Notes under the pieces: model-generated
Told to the model about the DNA's origin: nothing
Databases searched by the model: none
The model's input: the letters and a program-made list of their open reading frames with translations, nothing else
In this document: one piece after another, positions 35,544 to 44,495 of the stretch
How positions within the stretch are numbered: the stretch's first letter is position 1
Layout: every line of letters starts with the position of its first letter
DNA from: a virus
Length of the DNA stretch: 64,000 nucleotides
Direction: 5' to 3' (one strand)
IMG/VR virus record: IMGVR_UViG_3300008267_010368
Location: 78,669-142,668 of that record
Program-made: the position numbers and the translations under genes

Positions 35544-36568
35544 AAATTGGGCAAATTGTTTCTTTTGGTGTTGGTGGGGCTGACAAATGTGCCTTAAACT
35601 TGATAAAAGGATTATTAAATTTAGAAACTGATATAACAGTATTTTACAATAAGTATTCACACCCAAGAATTGATGAGTCTGAAACCAACCCTAGTCGTTT
35701 CGATGAATACAAAACCTTACCAATAAAAATGATAGAGTTTAATCATGTATCAGAATTAAATAATTACGACATAGATATTTTACAAACACATAGATCAGGG
35801 AATGATACTTGGTTTTTACCTGATTTCGAAACAACAGAATTTAAATTTAAAGTTGTTGAGACAAACTTTCATGGTTATAATCAAACTAAATCAGATTTTA
35901 GAATTTATCCTTCAATAACATTAACAAATCATCTGCAAAAAACAAATATACCGTATGTTGTAATCCCTAACCCAATTAATACAACCATAACAAATCAAAA
36001 TTTACGTGATGAATTAAATTTAAAACATAAATTTATTTACGGAAGAATTGGTAGACCTGACAGTAATATATATAGTGATATAAATTTAAGAGCATATAAA
36101 AAAATTGAGTCTAACGATACGTGTTTTCTTTATATGGCACCAAATCAGAAAGCGATTGAGGATGCCAAAAAATTAGAAATAAATAATATTATTTTTTTAA
36201 AACCTTCATCAAACGAATTGGATGTTTCTAAATTTTACAATACCATTGATGTTTTATGTCATAGTAATTCTTTAGGTGAAACTTTTGGGAATACTATCGC
36301 AGAAGCAATGATTAATAAAAAACCCGTAATAACCCATGTCGGTATGGAATCTTGGCCACAAGCACATAGAGAGTTGGTGGGTGATTTCACGGAGTTGTTT
36401 GTGTCGGATAATATAGTTGAAAACTATTCAAATTTAATGTTAAAATTGAAAAATGATTCCAGTTACTATAAAATGGTATCGGATTATTTGAAAACTAGAT
36501 CTGATGATCTTTACGATTACATTAATGTATCAAAAAAGTATCTTAAACTATATAAAAATTTATTATGA
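35528..36568 (+). CDS. GT4-type glycosyltransferase
   Basis: 346 residues with a GT-B fold. The N-terminal glycine-rich loop is KIGQIVSFGVGGADKCALNL, with ILQTHRSGND. The C-terminal catalytic pair sits in SLGETFGNTIAEAMINKKPV (E-x7-E, about 250-268), followed by ITHVGMESWPQAHRELVGD. It probably retains configuration at the donor sugar. The acceptor is unknown. Confidence 0.8.
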   Translation: MGNKLKIGQIVSFGVGGADKCALNLIKGLLNLETDITVFYNKYSHPRIDESETNPSRFDEYKTLPIKMIEFNHVSELNNYDIDILQTHRSGNDTWFLPDFETTEFKFKVVETNFHGYNQTKSDFRIYPSITLTNHLQKTNIPYVVIPNPINTTITNQNLRDELNLKHKFIYGRIGRPDSNIYSDINLRAYKKIESNDTCFLYMAPNQKAIEDAKKLEINNIIFLKPSSNELDVSKFYNTIDVLCHSNSLGETFGNTIAEAMINKKPVITHVGMESWPQAHRELVGDFTELFVSDNIVENYSNLMLKLKNDSSYYKMVSDYLKTRSDDLYDYINVSKKYLKLYKNLL

Positions 36569-37194
36569 GATTAGAAATTAATATGCAACAATTTGTAGAT
36601 ATTACAAAAAAATATTTCAAAGATGATGAAATAAAAAACATAATGGAAATTGGTTCATTACATGGCAAAGATTCTTTATTTTTCAAAACTTGTTTTCCAA
36701 ACTCGAACGTTTATTGTATTGAAGGGTTACCTGATAATTATGAAAAATATTTGAAAAACTTATCAGAAATAATACCTATAAATATTGTCGTTGCTGATTA
36801 TGATGGTAAAATTGAATATTATAAAAAAAACATAAATGGTTTACATGGTATACGTAATCGAGGTAATGAATATGGTAGTGAAATATTATTATTGAAATGT
36901 AAAACAATAAAAACAATATGTGACGATTATAATATTCCTAATATAGACTTGGTAAAGATAGATGTTGAAGGGGCAACTTATGAAATATTATTTAGTATGT
37001 CAGACATAATTAATAATATTAAAATAATGCATATTGAAACTGAATCATACCCTTTTTTTGAAAACCAAAAATTACACAAAGATGTTGTGAATTTTTTGAC
37101 AAAAAAAGGATTTAGTATGGTTGATATGACAAGTGTCACTATAAACGGACAACAACAACATGATTCTGTTTGGATAAATAATAATTTTTTATGA
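36565..37194 (+). CDS. FkbM-family methyltransferase
   Basis: 209 residues. The SAM-binding motif I is NIMEIGSLHGKDSLFF (about 27-42). The FkbM hallmark is DLVKIDVEGATYEILFSM (about 130-147), with IMHIETE following. These enzymes O-methylate sugars or polyketides; in this operon methylation of the glycan product is likely. It overlaps both neighbours by 4 bases. Confidence 0.85.
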   Translation: MRLEINMQQFVDITKKYFKDDEIKNIMEIGSLHGKDSLFFKTCFPNSNVYCIEGLPDNYEKYLKNLSEIIPINIVVADYDGKIEYYKKNINGLHGIRNRGNEYGSEILLLKCKTIKTICDDYNIPNIDLVKIDVEGATYEILFSMSDIINNIKIMHIETESYPFFENQKLHKDVVNFLTKKGFSMVDMTSVTINGQQQHDSVWINNNFL

Positions 37195-38108
37195 AAAAAG
37201 GATGGTTAGTTAACGACACATTAACTTGTATACCAAATACAAAAACATTCTGGCATGATTTGTTAGAATGGATACCTAATTTAGAAGACAAATGTAACGG
37301 TTACACACCTTTTCATGTCTTACCTAATAATATTGAATTTGATGCCTTAAATAATGGTGTACCTGACTATATAATAAGGAATGCAACATATTTCAGACAA
37401 ATGAATATACCGACTAAAACTATTAGTTTGTTACAAGATTTGACACCTAATAATTATGAACAAATTAAAGTTTGTAATAATTCCGATATTGTAGTTTTTA
37501 ATTCACCATATACTCAATCACATTATGAAAATTTAATAACAAGTAAAACTGTCATGATACCTCTAGGTGTCGATTTCAACAAATTTAAACCTTTGAATTA
37601 TAATTTCACTGATAATTTAGGATTATTACCAAATTCAATCCTTTTTATTGGGGCGGACAATATTACACCAAAAGGTTTTGACATTATGATTAATATCATT
37701 GAAAATACTAATTATAATTTTTGTTTAGTAATGAAAGATGATTTTTCGATTAAAAATGAAAGAGTCAAAGTTTTTAACCGCATCGATCATGATTTGCTGG
37801 TAAAAATCATGAATTCTTGTCAACTTTTGGTTTGTACTTCAAGAGTAGAAACTTTACATTTAGCGGGAGTAGAAGCTGCCGCATGCGGTTTACCATTAGT
37901 CACGTCAAATGTAGGTATATATTATAATAAACCAAATGGGAAATGGGGTAGAAACACAAAATCATTTGATTACAAAGATTTTATACGTGAAATTAATTAC
38001 GTTATAAATAATAAAACTGAATTCGACCCTAGAAAAGACTTTATTGAAATGGGATTAACTACCGATTTTTGTAAGGAAACATGGTTGAATTTAATAAATT
38101 CATTATAA
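37191..38108 (+). CDS. GT4-type glycosyltransferase
   Basis: 305 residues. The start GWLVNDTLTCIPNTKTFWHD is atypical, but VVFNSPYTQSHYE, VMIPLGVDFNKFKPL and CTSRVETLHLAGVEAAACGL with the following PLVTSNVG form the GT-B nucleotide-sugar site (E-x7-E form). It lies 40 bases before a methyltransferase gene, the largest gap in this part of the operon. Confidence 0.78.
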   Translation: MKKGWLVNDTLTCIPNTKTFWHDLLEWIPNLEDKCNGYTPFHVLPNNIEFDALNNGVPDYIIRNATYFRQMNIPTKTISLLQDLTPNNYEQIKVCNNSDIVVFNSPYTQSHYENLITSKTVMIPLGVDFNKFKPLNYNFTDNLGLLPNSILFIGADNITPKGFDIMINIIENTNYNFCLVMKDDFSIKNERVKVFNRIDHDLLVKIMNSCQLLVCTSRVETLHLAGVEAAACGLPLVTSNVGIYYNKPNGKWGRNTKSFDYKDFIREINYVINNKTEFDPRKDFIEMGLTTDFCKETWLNLINSL

Positions 38109-38148
38109 ATAATGTTTACAAAAAATTAAAAACAATCATGTTTACAAC

Positions 38149-38730
38149 ATGGATTATTTAGAAACCTATAGTAAACTTTTTAGTCAAAAATATAACGAGT
38201 ATGGGGGAAGCCCTGTGAGTGGTAAATATTCGATTGACTTTATTAAAAAAAACAACATAAAATCCATAATTGATATAAGCACGGGTACTGGAACTTTTTT
38301 AAAATTACTTTCAAGTGAAGTTTCGGATATACAAATAACTTGTACAGATTTGAATAAATTTAATAATTTGGATTACGAATTTATAAGTTTGGATTTATCA
38401 AATGATAAAGACTTTGAAAAAATTAAAAAGAATAGTTACGAACTATTAACTTGTTTAGATGTTTTAGAGCACTTAGATAAGTCATTTATTGAAAATGTTT
38501 TAAACAATTTTGCACAAATATCTAAAAATGTTATTTTAACAATAGCAAATCATCATGATATACAGAATGGTGTTGAATTACATACAATTATAGAAGATAT
38601 GAATTATTGGGAACCTATCATTAGTAAATATTTTTATGTAGTTCATCAGGAAACCCATGAATTCCGGCAGGTTAATAATAACATTAACTATCTATATGTT
38701 TTAACTTTAGATAGTAAAATAATAGAATAA
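38149..38730 (+). CDS. Class I SAM-dependent methyltransferase
   Basis: 193 residues. Motif I is SIIDISTGTGTFLKLL (about 38-53), motif II is ITCTDLNKF, and LLTCLDVLEHLDKSF (about 100-114) is the post-II region. It is one of two methyltransferases in the operon. The gene is short for the class and lacks an obvious acceptor domain. The acceptor is probably a sugar, by context. Confidence 0.78.
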   Translation: MDYLETYSKLFSQKYNEYGGSPVSGKYSIDFIKKNNIKSIIDISTGTGTFLKLLSSEVSDIQITCTDLNKFNNLDYEFISLDLSNDKDFEKIKKNSYELLTCLDVLEHLDKSFIENVLNNFAQISKNVILTIANHHDIQNGVELHTIIEDMNYWEPIISKYFYVVHQETHEFRQVNNNINYLYVLTLDSKIIE

Positions 38731-38742
38731 AATTTTAAAAAA

Positions 38743-39702
38743 ATGAAAAAAAAAGTATTGTTATGTGGAGGAGCAGGTTATATTGGTGGGTTGACTTGTG
38801 ACTATCTAATTAGAGACGGATTTGAAGTAACTGTTTTTGATAATTTATTGTACGAAAATAGGTTCTTAAAAGACATAAATTTTATTTATGGGGATATTAG
38901 GGATACTGAAAAACTATATAACGTATCCAAAAATTTTGATATAATAGTTTTAATGTCTGCACTTGTTGGTGATCCAGCATGTAGTGTCGATCAACACCTT
39001 ACTGAAGAAATAAATTACAAATCAATTAAAGACTTTTGTGATGTGGTTTTACCTAACAAACATTTAGTTTTTATGTCTACTTGTTCCGTTTATGGTGCAC
39101 AAAATGGATGGTTAAATGAAGAAAGTGAAACAAACCCATTATCGTCATATGCCTCGACAAAATTAGCCGCAGAAAAATACATTTTACAAAAAGGTGGTAC
39201 TGTTTTTAGATTGGGCACCGTATTTGGTTTAGGTGACACCTATAGTCGTTTAAGGATGGATTTAGTTGTAAATGTTTTGACAATGAAAGCAGTTAAAGAA
39301 AAAGAAATAACAATAAATGGTGGTGAACAATGGAGACCAATAATAGCGGTGAAAGACATCGCCGAATATGTTACTGAAGCTTGTAAAGAAAAATATTCAG
39401 GAATATTTGTTTTAGCAAAAGAAAATGTTATAATTAAAGAACTAGGTGAAAGGGTAGCTAAATTGATTCCAGGAACTAAAATAAACTACACTGAAATTAG
39501 TTTTCAAGATGCAAGAAATTATAAAGTTGATAATTCAAAGTCATTAAAAGTTTTTAAATATAAACCACAGGTAACCGTAGAAGACGAAGTTATCAGAATG
39601 GTAAAAATGTTTAATGAAAATAGAGTATCAAATCCAGAAGATAAAGTATATCATAATGGGGCATATCTAAAAAATAAAAAAGAAAAAAATGAATTAGTAT
39701 GA
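38743..39702 (+). CDS. NAD-dependent sugar epimerase/dehydratase (extended SDR)
   Basis: 319 residues. It binds NAD through GGAGYIGG (about 9-16), has the MSTCSVYG strand and the catalytic YASTK (about 138-142). It belongs to the nucleotide-sugar epimerase/dehydratase group. It is followed by RmlC-like and RmlD-like genes, so the three may make a 6-deoxy or epimerised sugar nucleotide. It overlaps the RmlC-like gene by 4 bases. Confidence 0.85.
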   Translation: MKKKVLLCGGAGYIGGLTCDYLIRDGFEVTVFDNLLYENRFLKDINFIYGDIRDTEKLYNVSKNFDIIVLMSALVGDPACSVDQHLTEEINYKSIKDFCDVVLPNKHLVFMSTCSVYGAQNGWLNEESETNPLSSYASTKLAAEKYILQKGGTVFRLGTVFGLGDTYSRLRMDLVVNVLTMKAVKEKEITINGGEQWRPIIAVKDIAEYVTEACKEKYSGIFVLAKENVIIKELGERVAKLIPGTKINYTEISFQDARNYKVDNSKSLKVFKYKPQVTVEDEVIRMVKMFNENRVSNPEDKVYHNGAYLKNKKEKNELV

Positions 39703-40118
39703 ATGGTACAAAATTAATAAATGGTGGTATTTCTGTTGATGATAGAGGTACTGTGCGTTTTGTTAACGACTTCAATTTCCAAAATGTAAAAAGATTTTAT
39801 CACGTAGAAAACCACAGTAAAGGGTTTATAAGGGCTTGGCACGGACATAAAAAAGAAGGTAAATATGTTTATGTCGCATCGGGTTCGGCACTAATTGGTG
39901 TTGTAAATATGGAAACCAATGAAATTTCAAAATACATTTTATCAGATAAATCACCTAAAGTACTTTTTATCCCACCAGGTAATTTTAACGGATTCAAATC
40001 ATTAGAAGAAAACACTAAATTGTTATTTTTTTCAACGACAACATTGTCTGAAAGTTTAGACGATGATATAAGAGAAGAACACAATAAATGGAATATCTGG
40101 GAAGAAAATTATAGATAA
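39699..40118 (+). CDS. RmlC-like cupin sugar epimerase/isomerase
   Basis: 139 residues, cupin fold. Visible: ISVDDRGTVRFVNDF, HVENHSKGFIRAWHGHKKEG (catalytic His region, about 32-51), KYVYVASGSALIGVVN and FIPPGNFNGFKSL. It resembles dTDP-4-dehydrorhamnose 3,5-epimerase and the related 3,4-ketoisomerases, but is shorter than canonical RmlC (about 180). Which isomerisation it performs cannot be decided from the sequence. Confidence 0.8.
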   Translation: MNGTKLINGGISVDDRGTVRFVNDFNFQNVKRFYHVENHSKGFIRAWHGHKKEGKYVYVASGSALIGVVNMETNEISKYILSDKSPKVLFIPPGNFNGFKSLEENTKLLFFSTTTLSESLDDDIREEHNKWNIWEENYR

Positions 40119-40130
40119 AAAATAAAAATT

Positions 40131-40949
40131 ATGAAAGTTTACATTATAGGAAATACAGGAATGTTAGGTAACTATGTATCAACATATTTATCTGAATTTT
40201 ATGAAATAGTTAATGTTGGAAGGAAAGAAATTGACGCATCAAAAATTGACGAAAATAAATTAAAAAGTCAATTAATTAATATTGACATAAAAGAAAATGA
40301 CATTTTAATTAATTGTGCAGGAACTATCAAACCAAGGGTAGACGAATTAGGAGATTTGAATGCAATTTTAGTCAATTCTGTTTTCCCAAGAATGTTGTCC
40401 AATGTTTGTAAATTGTTGGGTGTTAAAATGATTCATCCTACTACGGATTGTGTTTATACGGGTAATAAAGGAAAATATAACGAAAACGATAAATACGATG
40501 TTAGCGATGTGTATGGTATGTCAAAAGCACTGGGTGAGCCCGATAATTGCACCGTAATAAGAACATCAATTATTGGTGAAGAAATAAATCAAGGTAGATC
40601 TTTAGTCGAGTGGATTAAATCCGAAAAAAACAACACGGTAAACGGATTTACTAATCATTTTTGGAACGGTATGACGTGTTTACAATTTGCAAAAATTTGT
40701 AAAAAAATTATTGACGAAAATCTTTTTTGGAATGGGATTAAACATATTCATTCTAACACAGTTAATAAAAAAGATTTGGTAGAATTAATCAGTGAAATAT
40801 ACGGATTAAACTTAAAGGTGGTTCCTGTGGAAGCTACAAATTTTTGTGACAGAAGTATTACGTCTATTTATGATAAATTTGTAGACGTACCAAATCTAAA
40901 ACAACAAATTGAAGAAATGAAAAATTTTTCACAAAAGTTGTATAAATAA
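40131..40949 (+). CDS. RmlD-like dTDP-4-dehydrorhamnose reductase family
   Basis: 272 residues. The NAD(P)-binding loop is YIIGNTGMLGNYV (about 4-16), followed by NDILINCAG, the VKMIHPTTDCVYTGNKGKYN substrate region, and the catalytic YGMSK (about 128-132). It would reduce a 4-keto sugar nucleotide made by the two preceding genes. It ends the deoxysugar trio and is followed by phoH after 13 bases. Confidence 0.83.
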   Translation: MKVYIIGNTGMLGNYVSTYLSEFYEIVNVGRKEIDASKIDENKLKSQLINIDIKENDILINCAGTIKPRVDELGDLNAILVNSVFPRMLSNVCKLLGVKMIHPTTDCVYTGNKGKYNENDKYDVSDVYGMSKALGEPDNCTVIRTSIIGEEINQGRSLVEWIKSEKNNTVNGFTNHFWNGMTCLQFAKICKKIIDENLFWNGIKHIHSNTVNKKDLVELISEIYGLNLKVVPVEATNFCDRSITSIYDKFVDVPNLKQQIEEMKNFSQKLYK

Positions 40950-40962
40950 GAAAAATTTCATA

Positions 40963-41700
40963 ATGACAAGAAAAAAACCACAAACTCAAAGTGAAGAACC
41001 TGAAGGTAAACCGTTTTCAAGAAAAGACTTCATAAATTCTGTTATTAAGAAAAAACAAAAAAATAAGTTTTTATCACCAAATCAAGAAGATTACTACAAT
41101 ATCCTCAAAGAAAATCAAATCACAATTTGTTCAGGACCTGCAGGTGTAGGTAAAAGTTACATAGCAATGAAAGCTGCGGTTGATTTACTTATGGATTCCT
41201 CGAATAGTTATGAAAAAATTATTATTGTACGTCCAGCGGTTGAAGCCGAAGAAAAATTAGGCTCATTACCCGGTAATTTAGAAGAAAAGTTAGATCCATA
41301 TATTTTTCCATCCTACTACCTTTTAAATAAAATTATTGGGAAAGATGCCCGTGAAAAATTAAAAGATGCTGAAGTTATAGAAGTTTTTGCATTAGCATAC
41401 ATGCGTGGTATGAACATAGACAATTCTATTTTGATTTTTGAAGAAGCACAAAACGCAACACCAAATCAAATGAAATTACTATTGACAAGAATCGGTTATA
41501 ATAGTAAATTCTTTATATCTGGTGACTTGGAACAAACCGATAGATATAAAGATAAAAAACAATCGGGATTGTACGACGCACTTCAAAGATTTAATAATAT
41601 AAACGATATTGGTGTGTATGATTTTAGAAACGCTAAAAACGTTAGAAATCCTTTGATTGGAAAAATTCTTGAAAAATACGATGAAGAAAATAGGAATTGA
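40963..41700 (+). CDS. phoH: PhoH-like ATPase
   Basis: 245 residues. Walker A is CSGPAGVGKSYIAMKA (about 58-73), followed by IIIVRPAVEAEEKLGSLPGN, Walker B SILIFEEAQNATPNQMK (about 150-166) and FFISGDLEQTD. The family is common in marine phages and has been linked to phosphate stress and RNA metabolism, but its role in infection is unsettled. The first 35 residues are basic and probably disordered. It overlaps the next gene by 20 bases. Confidence 0.93.
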   Translation: MTRKKPQTQSEEPEGKPFSRKDFINSVIKKKQKNKFLSPNQEDYYNILKENQITICSGPAGVGKSYIAMKAAVDLLMDSSNSYEKIIIVRPAVEAEEKLGSLPGNLEEKLDPYIFPSYYLLNKIIGKDAREKLKDAEVIEVFALAYMRGMNIDNSILIFEEAQNATPNQMKLLLTRIGYNSKFFISGDLEQTDRYKDKKQSGLYDALQRFNNINDIGVYDFRNAKNVRNPLIGKILEKYDEENRN

Positions 41701-42334
41701 AGTTAATGGTGTTTTACGTGATACTATTGGTAAATTTAAACAATTATATGAAAAACATATGATTGATGAAAAAACTGACGATGACATTGTATCATATGAA
41801 ATTGACGAATCAGGAAACACTAGTCAGGTATTACAACAAGAAGTATTCAACTATGAAATCATTAGTGATGTTACATCATTAGATTTAACAAATCATTTTA
41901 GATTTAAAAATGAAGAAGAACTATATAGTTTTATGTATGAAGATTTTGCAATGCAAATTTTTGGACATGCCGGTTCTACAGAAACTTTTACTTTTAACGA
42001 CTTGAATGAATTTTATTTGAAATATAGGGATGAATATGAAATTTTGATTGTTTCAGATGAGGTTGGTAAATCCAAACCTGCAACATTATTTTTCTTATCA
42101 AAGTTTGGTTGTTTAATTGAAAAGATAAAATTTTATTCAAAATCAACAATTCAAACAATGTGGGATGAGGTAGACATTTTACTTACGGCAAATCCTGATT
42201 ATATTACAAATACACCTGAAGGTAAAACAATAGTAAAATACAAAACAGAATACAATAAAAATATCGAAACTAAATACGAAATAGATGTTCTAAAAGGGTT
42301 CGATGAAATAATACAAAAAATGACAGTATGTTAA
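41681..42334 (+). CDS. HAD-like protein, probably inactive
   Basis: 217 residues from the ATG at 41681 (MKKIGIEVNGVLRD); an in-frame ATG at 41657 lies deep inside phoH and is less likely. The N-terminus matches HAD phosphatase motif I (DxDGVL), but both aspartates are changed, reading IEVNGVLRD. Later elements YEILIVSDEVGKSKPATLFF and DILLTANPDYITNTPEG match motifs II-III and the C-terminal loop of HAD-like 5'-nucleotidases seen in T4-like phages. With the nucleophile lost, it may bind rather than hydrolyse. It overlaps the next gene by 7 bases. Confidence 0.6.
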   Translation: MKKIGIEVNGVLRDTIGKFKQLYEKHMIDEKTDDDIVSYEIDESGNTSQVLQQEVFNYEIISDVTSLDLTNHFRFKNEEELYSFMYEDFAMQIFGHAGSTETFTFNDLNEFYLKYRDEYEILIVSDEVGKSKPATLFFLSKFGCLIEKIKFYSKSTIQTMWDEVDILLTANPDYITNTPEGKTIVKYKTEYNKNIETKYEIDVLKGFDEIIQKMTVC

Positions 42335-42612
42335 AATTTTTAGGAGAAAATTATTATTTAGACATCGACGAAATCGAAAAACGTGTAAGTTTTGAAGGAA
42401 CACAAAACAAAGAAGAAAATTTCAGTGGTACACCCGAACAACAAATAAGTGTTACCAAGTATGAAATTTTAAAAGGTATGGTTGATGTTATTCTAACAGA
42501 AAGGGAAGACATTGACGAAGGACTTGGAGCACATGCTGGTAAAGACTTATCCATACCATTCAAATTTGCATTTAATACACTATTAATAAACCGTATAATT
42601 AAAAATTTATAA
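42328..42612 (+). CDS. Small conserved phage protein of unknown function
   Basis: 94 residues (LKFLGENYYLDIDEIEKRVS, then KYEILKGMVDVILTEREDID). It is coupled by overlap to the HAD-like gene and followed 5 bases later by a glycosyltransferase. Proteins of this pattern accompany HAD-like genes in other T4-like phages, but I know of no function. Confidence 0.6.
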   Translation: MLKFLGENYYLDIDEIEKRVSFEGTQNKEENFSGTPEQQISVTKYEILKGMVDVILTEREDIDEGLGAHAGKDLSIPFKFAFNTLLINRIIKNL

Positions 42613-42617
42613 ATAAA

Positions 42618-43676
42618 ATGGAATTAGAAAAAATTCAAAAAATTGAACAATCGGTATCAAACCTTGAAAACAAACAATCAAGAATTTATTTTTTGGTTCA
42701 AGATACCAAAGGTAACCCAAGAGCGGGTATCAGACACATTTATGACATGGCACTTGTGTTAAGAAAAAATGGTTACAACTCAATTATCATGCACGAAACA
42801 AGTGAATATAAAGGTGTTTCTGAATGGTTAGGTGAAGAATATATGGAAATACCACACCAAGTAATTGAAGGACAAAACTTACCAATAGCACCTGAAGATT
42901 TTGTAATAATACCTGAAATCTATGGGCACGTTATGGAACAAATTAAAAATTTACCATGTGCAAAAATTGTCCTATGTCAATCGTATGATTATATGTTGGA
43001 AACATTACCACCTGGTGTGAATTGGAGTCAATACGGTTTTATGAAATGTATTACCACTTCAGAATACCAAAAAAATTATATCAATCAAATTATGAGAAAT
43101 GTAAGTATTGATGTATTATCTATTAATATTCCTGAAGTATTCACTAAAAAAGAAAAACCATCAAAACCAATTATTGCAATTCATACAAGAGAACCAAGAG
43201 ATACAGCAAAAATTATTAAAACCTTTTATTTAAAGTATCCTCAATTTAGATGGATAACATTTAGAGACATGCGAGGTATTACACAAAAAGATTTTGCAAA
43301 CTTTTTAAAAGATTCATTCGTATCTGTATGGGTAGACAATGAATCAGCCTTTGGGACTTTTCCTTTAGAATCAATGCTTTCAGGTACACCAGTAATTGGT
43401 AAAATACCATCATTGAAACCTGATTGGATGACAGAAAATAACGGAGTATGGACTTATCAGTTTAATGAAATTGTAGACATTCTTTCAACTTTTACACAAA
43501 ATTGGCTCGAAGATAATATTTCTGAAAATTTATATGAAGAAATGTCTAACACAGCAAAAGAATTTCAAAATAGAGAATCTTATGAATCAAATATTGTGAC
43601 TTTGTTTGATTCATATTTTACAAAAAGATTAGAGTCGTTTTCTGAACAATTAGAAAAAATAAAAGTAGAACAATAA
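42618..43676 (+). CDS. Glycosyltransferase, GT-B fold
   Basis: 352 residues. After a short helical lead, RIYFLVQDTKGNPRAGIRHI opens the N-terminal half. The C-terminal site is FGTFPLESMLSGTPVIGKIP (about 247-266). It resembles GT4 enzymes, although the HTREPRDTAKIIKTFYLKYP segment is unusual. A coiled-coil tail (ESFSEQLEKIKVEQ) closes it. It is separated from the main glycan genes by phoH and two small genes, yet is co-directional. Confidence 0.68.
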   Translation: MELEKIQKIEQSVSNLENKQSRIYFLVQDTKGNPRAGIRHIYDMALVLRKNGYNSIIMHETSEYKGVSEWLGEEYMEIPHQVIEGQNLPIAPEDFVIIPEIYGHVMEQIKNLPCAKIVLCQSYDYMLETLPPGVNWSQYGFMKCITTSEYQKNYINQIMRNVSIDVLSINIPEVFTKKEKPSKPIIAIHTREPRDTAKIIKTFYLKYPQFRWITFRDMRGITQKDFANFLKDSFVSVWVDNESAFGTFPLESMLSGTPVIGKIPSLKPDWMTENNGVWTYQFNEIVDILSTFTQNWLEDNISENLYEEMSNTAKEFQNRESYESNIVTLFDSYFTKRLESFSEQLEKIKVEQ

Positions 43677-43685
43677 AAAAATATT

Positions 43686-44495
43686 ATGGAAATGAATAAA
43701 TTTAATGTATCAGTAATTTTACCAGTTAGTTCTTCAAATGTAAGGGATTTTGATAGTCTATTTGAAAGAAGTATACAATCAATTAAAAATCAAACAGTCA
43801 AAATTAATGAATTAATCATTGTACATTCACAAGACGAAACACTTAAAAATAAGTTGGATTCTATTGACTTTGAAAACATAAATGTTGTCAAGATTGAAAA
43901 TACTGGTGATACTGACTTTTCATCACAAGTTAATTTGGGTGTAAAAAATGCTACAAGTAAGTGGGTGTCTGTTTTGGAATTTGATGATGAATACTCTGCA
44001 ATTTGGTTTAAAAATGTGAAACGGTTTGAAGAATCATATCCTGAAGTTGATACTTTTTTACCGTTAGTTGTTGATACTGATGATAAAGGTGTGTTTGCTG
44101 GATTTACAAACGAAGCAACTTTTGCAGTGAGTATTAATACAGAAATGGGATATCTTACAAATGATTTACTTTTAAATTATCAAAATTTTCAAACCAGTGG
44201 TATGGTAATTAAAAAATCAGTGTTTGAAGACAATGGGGGATTTAAACCATCTATTAAACTTACATTTGTATATGAATTCCTTTTAAGACTTACATATAAT
44301 TCGGTAAAAATTATGACAATTCCAAGAATCGGTTATAAACATACGAACATGAGGGAAGGTTCTATTTTTTGGAATTACAAATTTAGCGACGAAAGAATTT
44401 CAGACACTGAAGTTAGTTTTTGGTTAGAAACGGCAAAAAAAGAATACTTTTTCACTACCGATAGAAACATAAAATTCGAACCACAAGAAGTTTAA
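43686..44495 (+). CDS. Family 2-type glycosyltransferase
   Basis: 269 residues. NVSVILPVSSSNVRDFDSLF and INELIIVHSQDE form the nucleotide-binding start, KWVSVLEFDDEYSAIWF (about 98-114) the acidic metal site, and SGMVIKKSVFEDNGGFKP the acceptor region. A second ATG two codons in is equally possible as the start. It ends overlapping the sigma-factor gene by one base. Confidence 0.75.
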   Translation: MEMNKFNVSVILPVSSSNVRDFDSLFERSIQSIKNQTVKINELIIVHSQDETLKNKLDSIDFENINVVKIENTGDTDFSSQVNLGVKNATSKWVSVLEFDDEYSAIWFKNVKRFEESYPEVDTFLPLVVDTDDKGVFAGFTNEATFAVSINTEMGYLTNDLLLNYQNFQTSGMVIKKSVFEDNGGFKPSIKLTFVYEFLLRLTYNSVKIMTIPRIGYKHTNMREGSIFWNYKFSDERISDTEVSFWLETAKKEYFFTTDRNIKFEPQEV

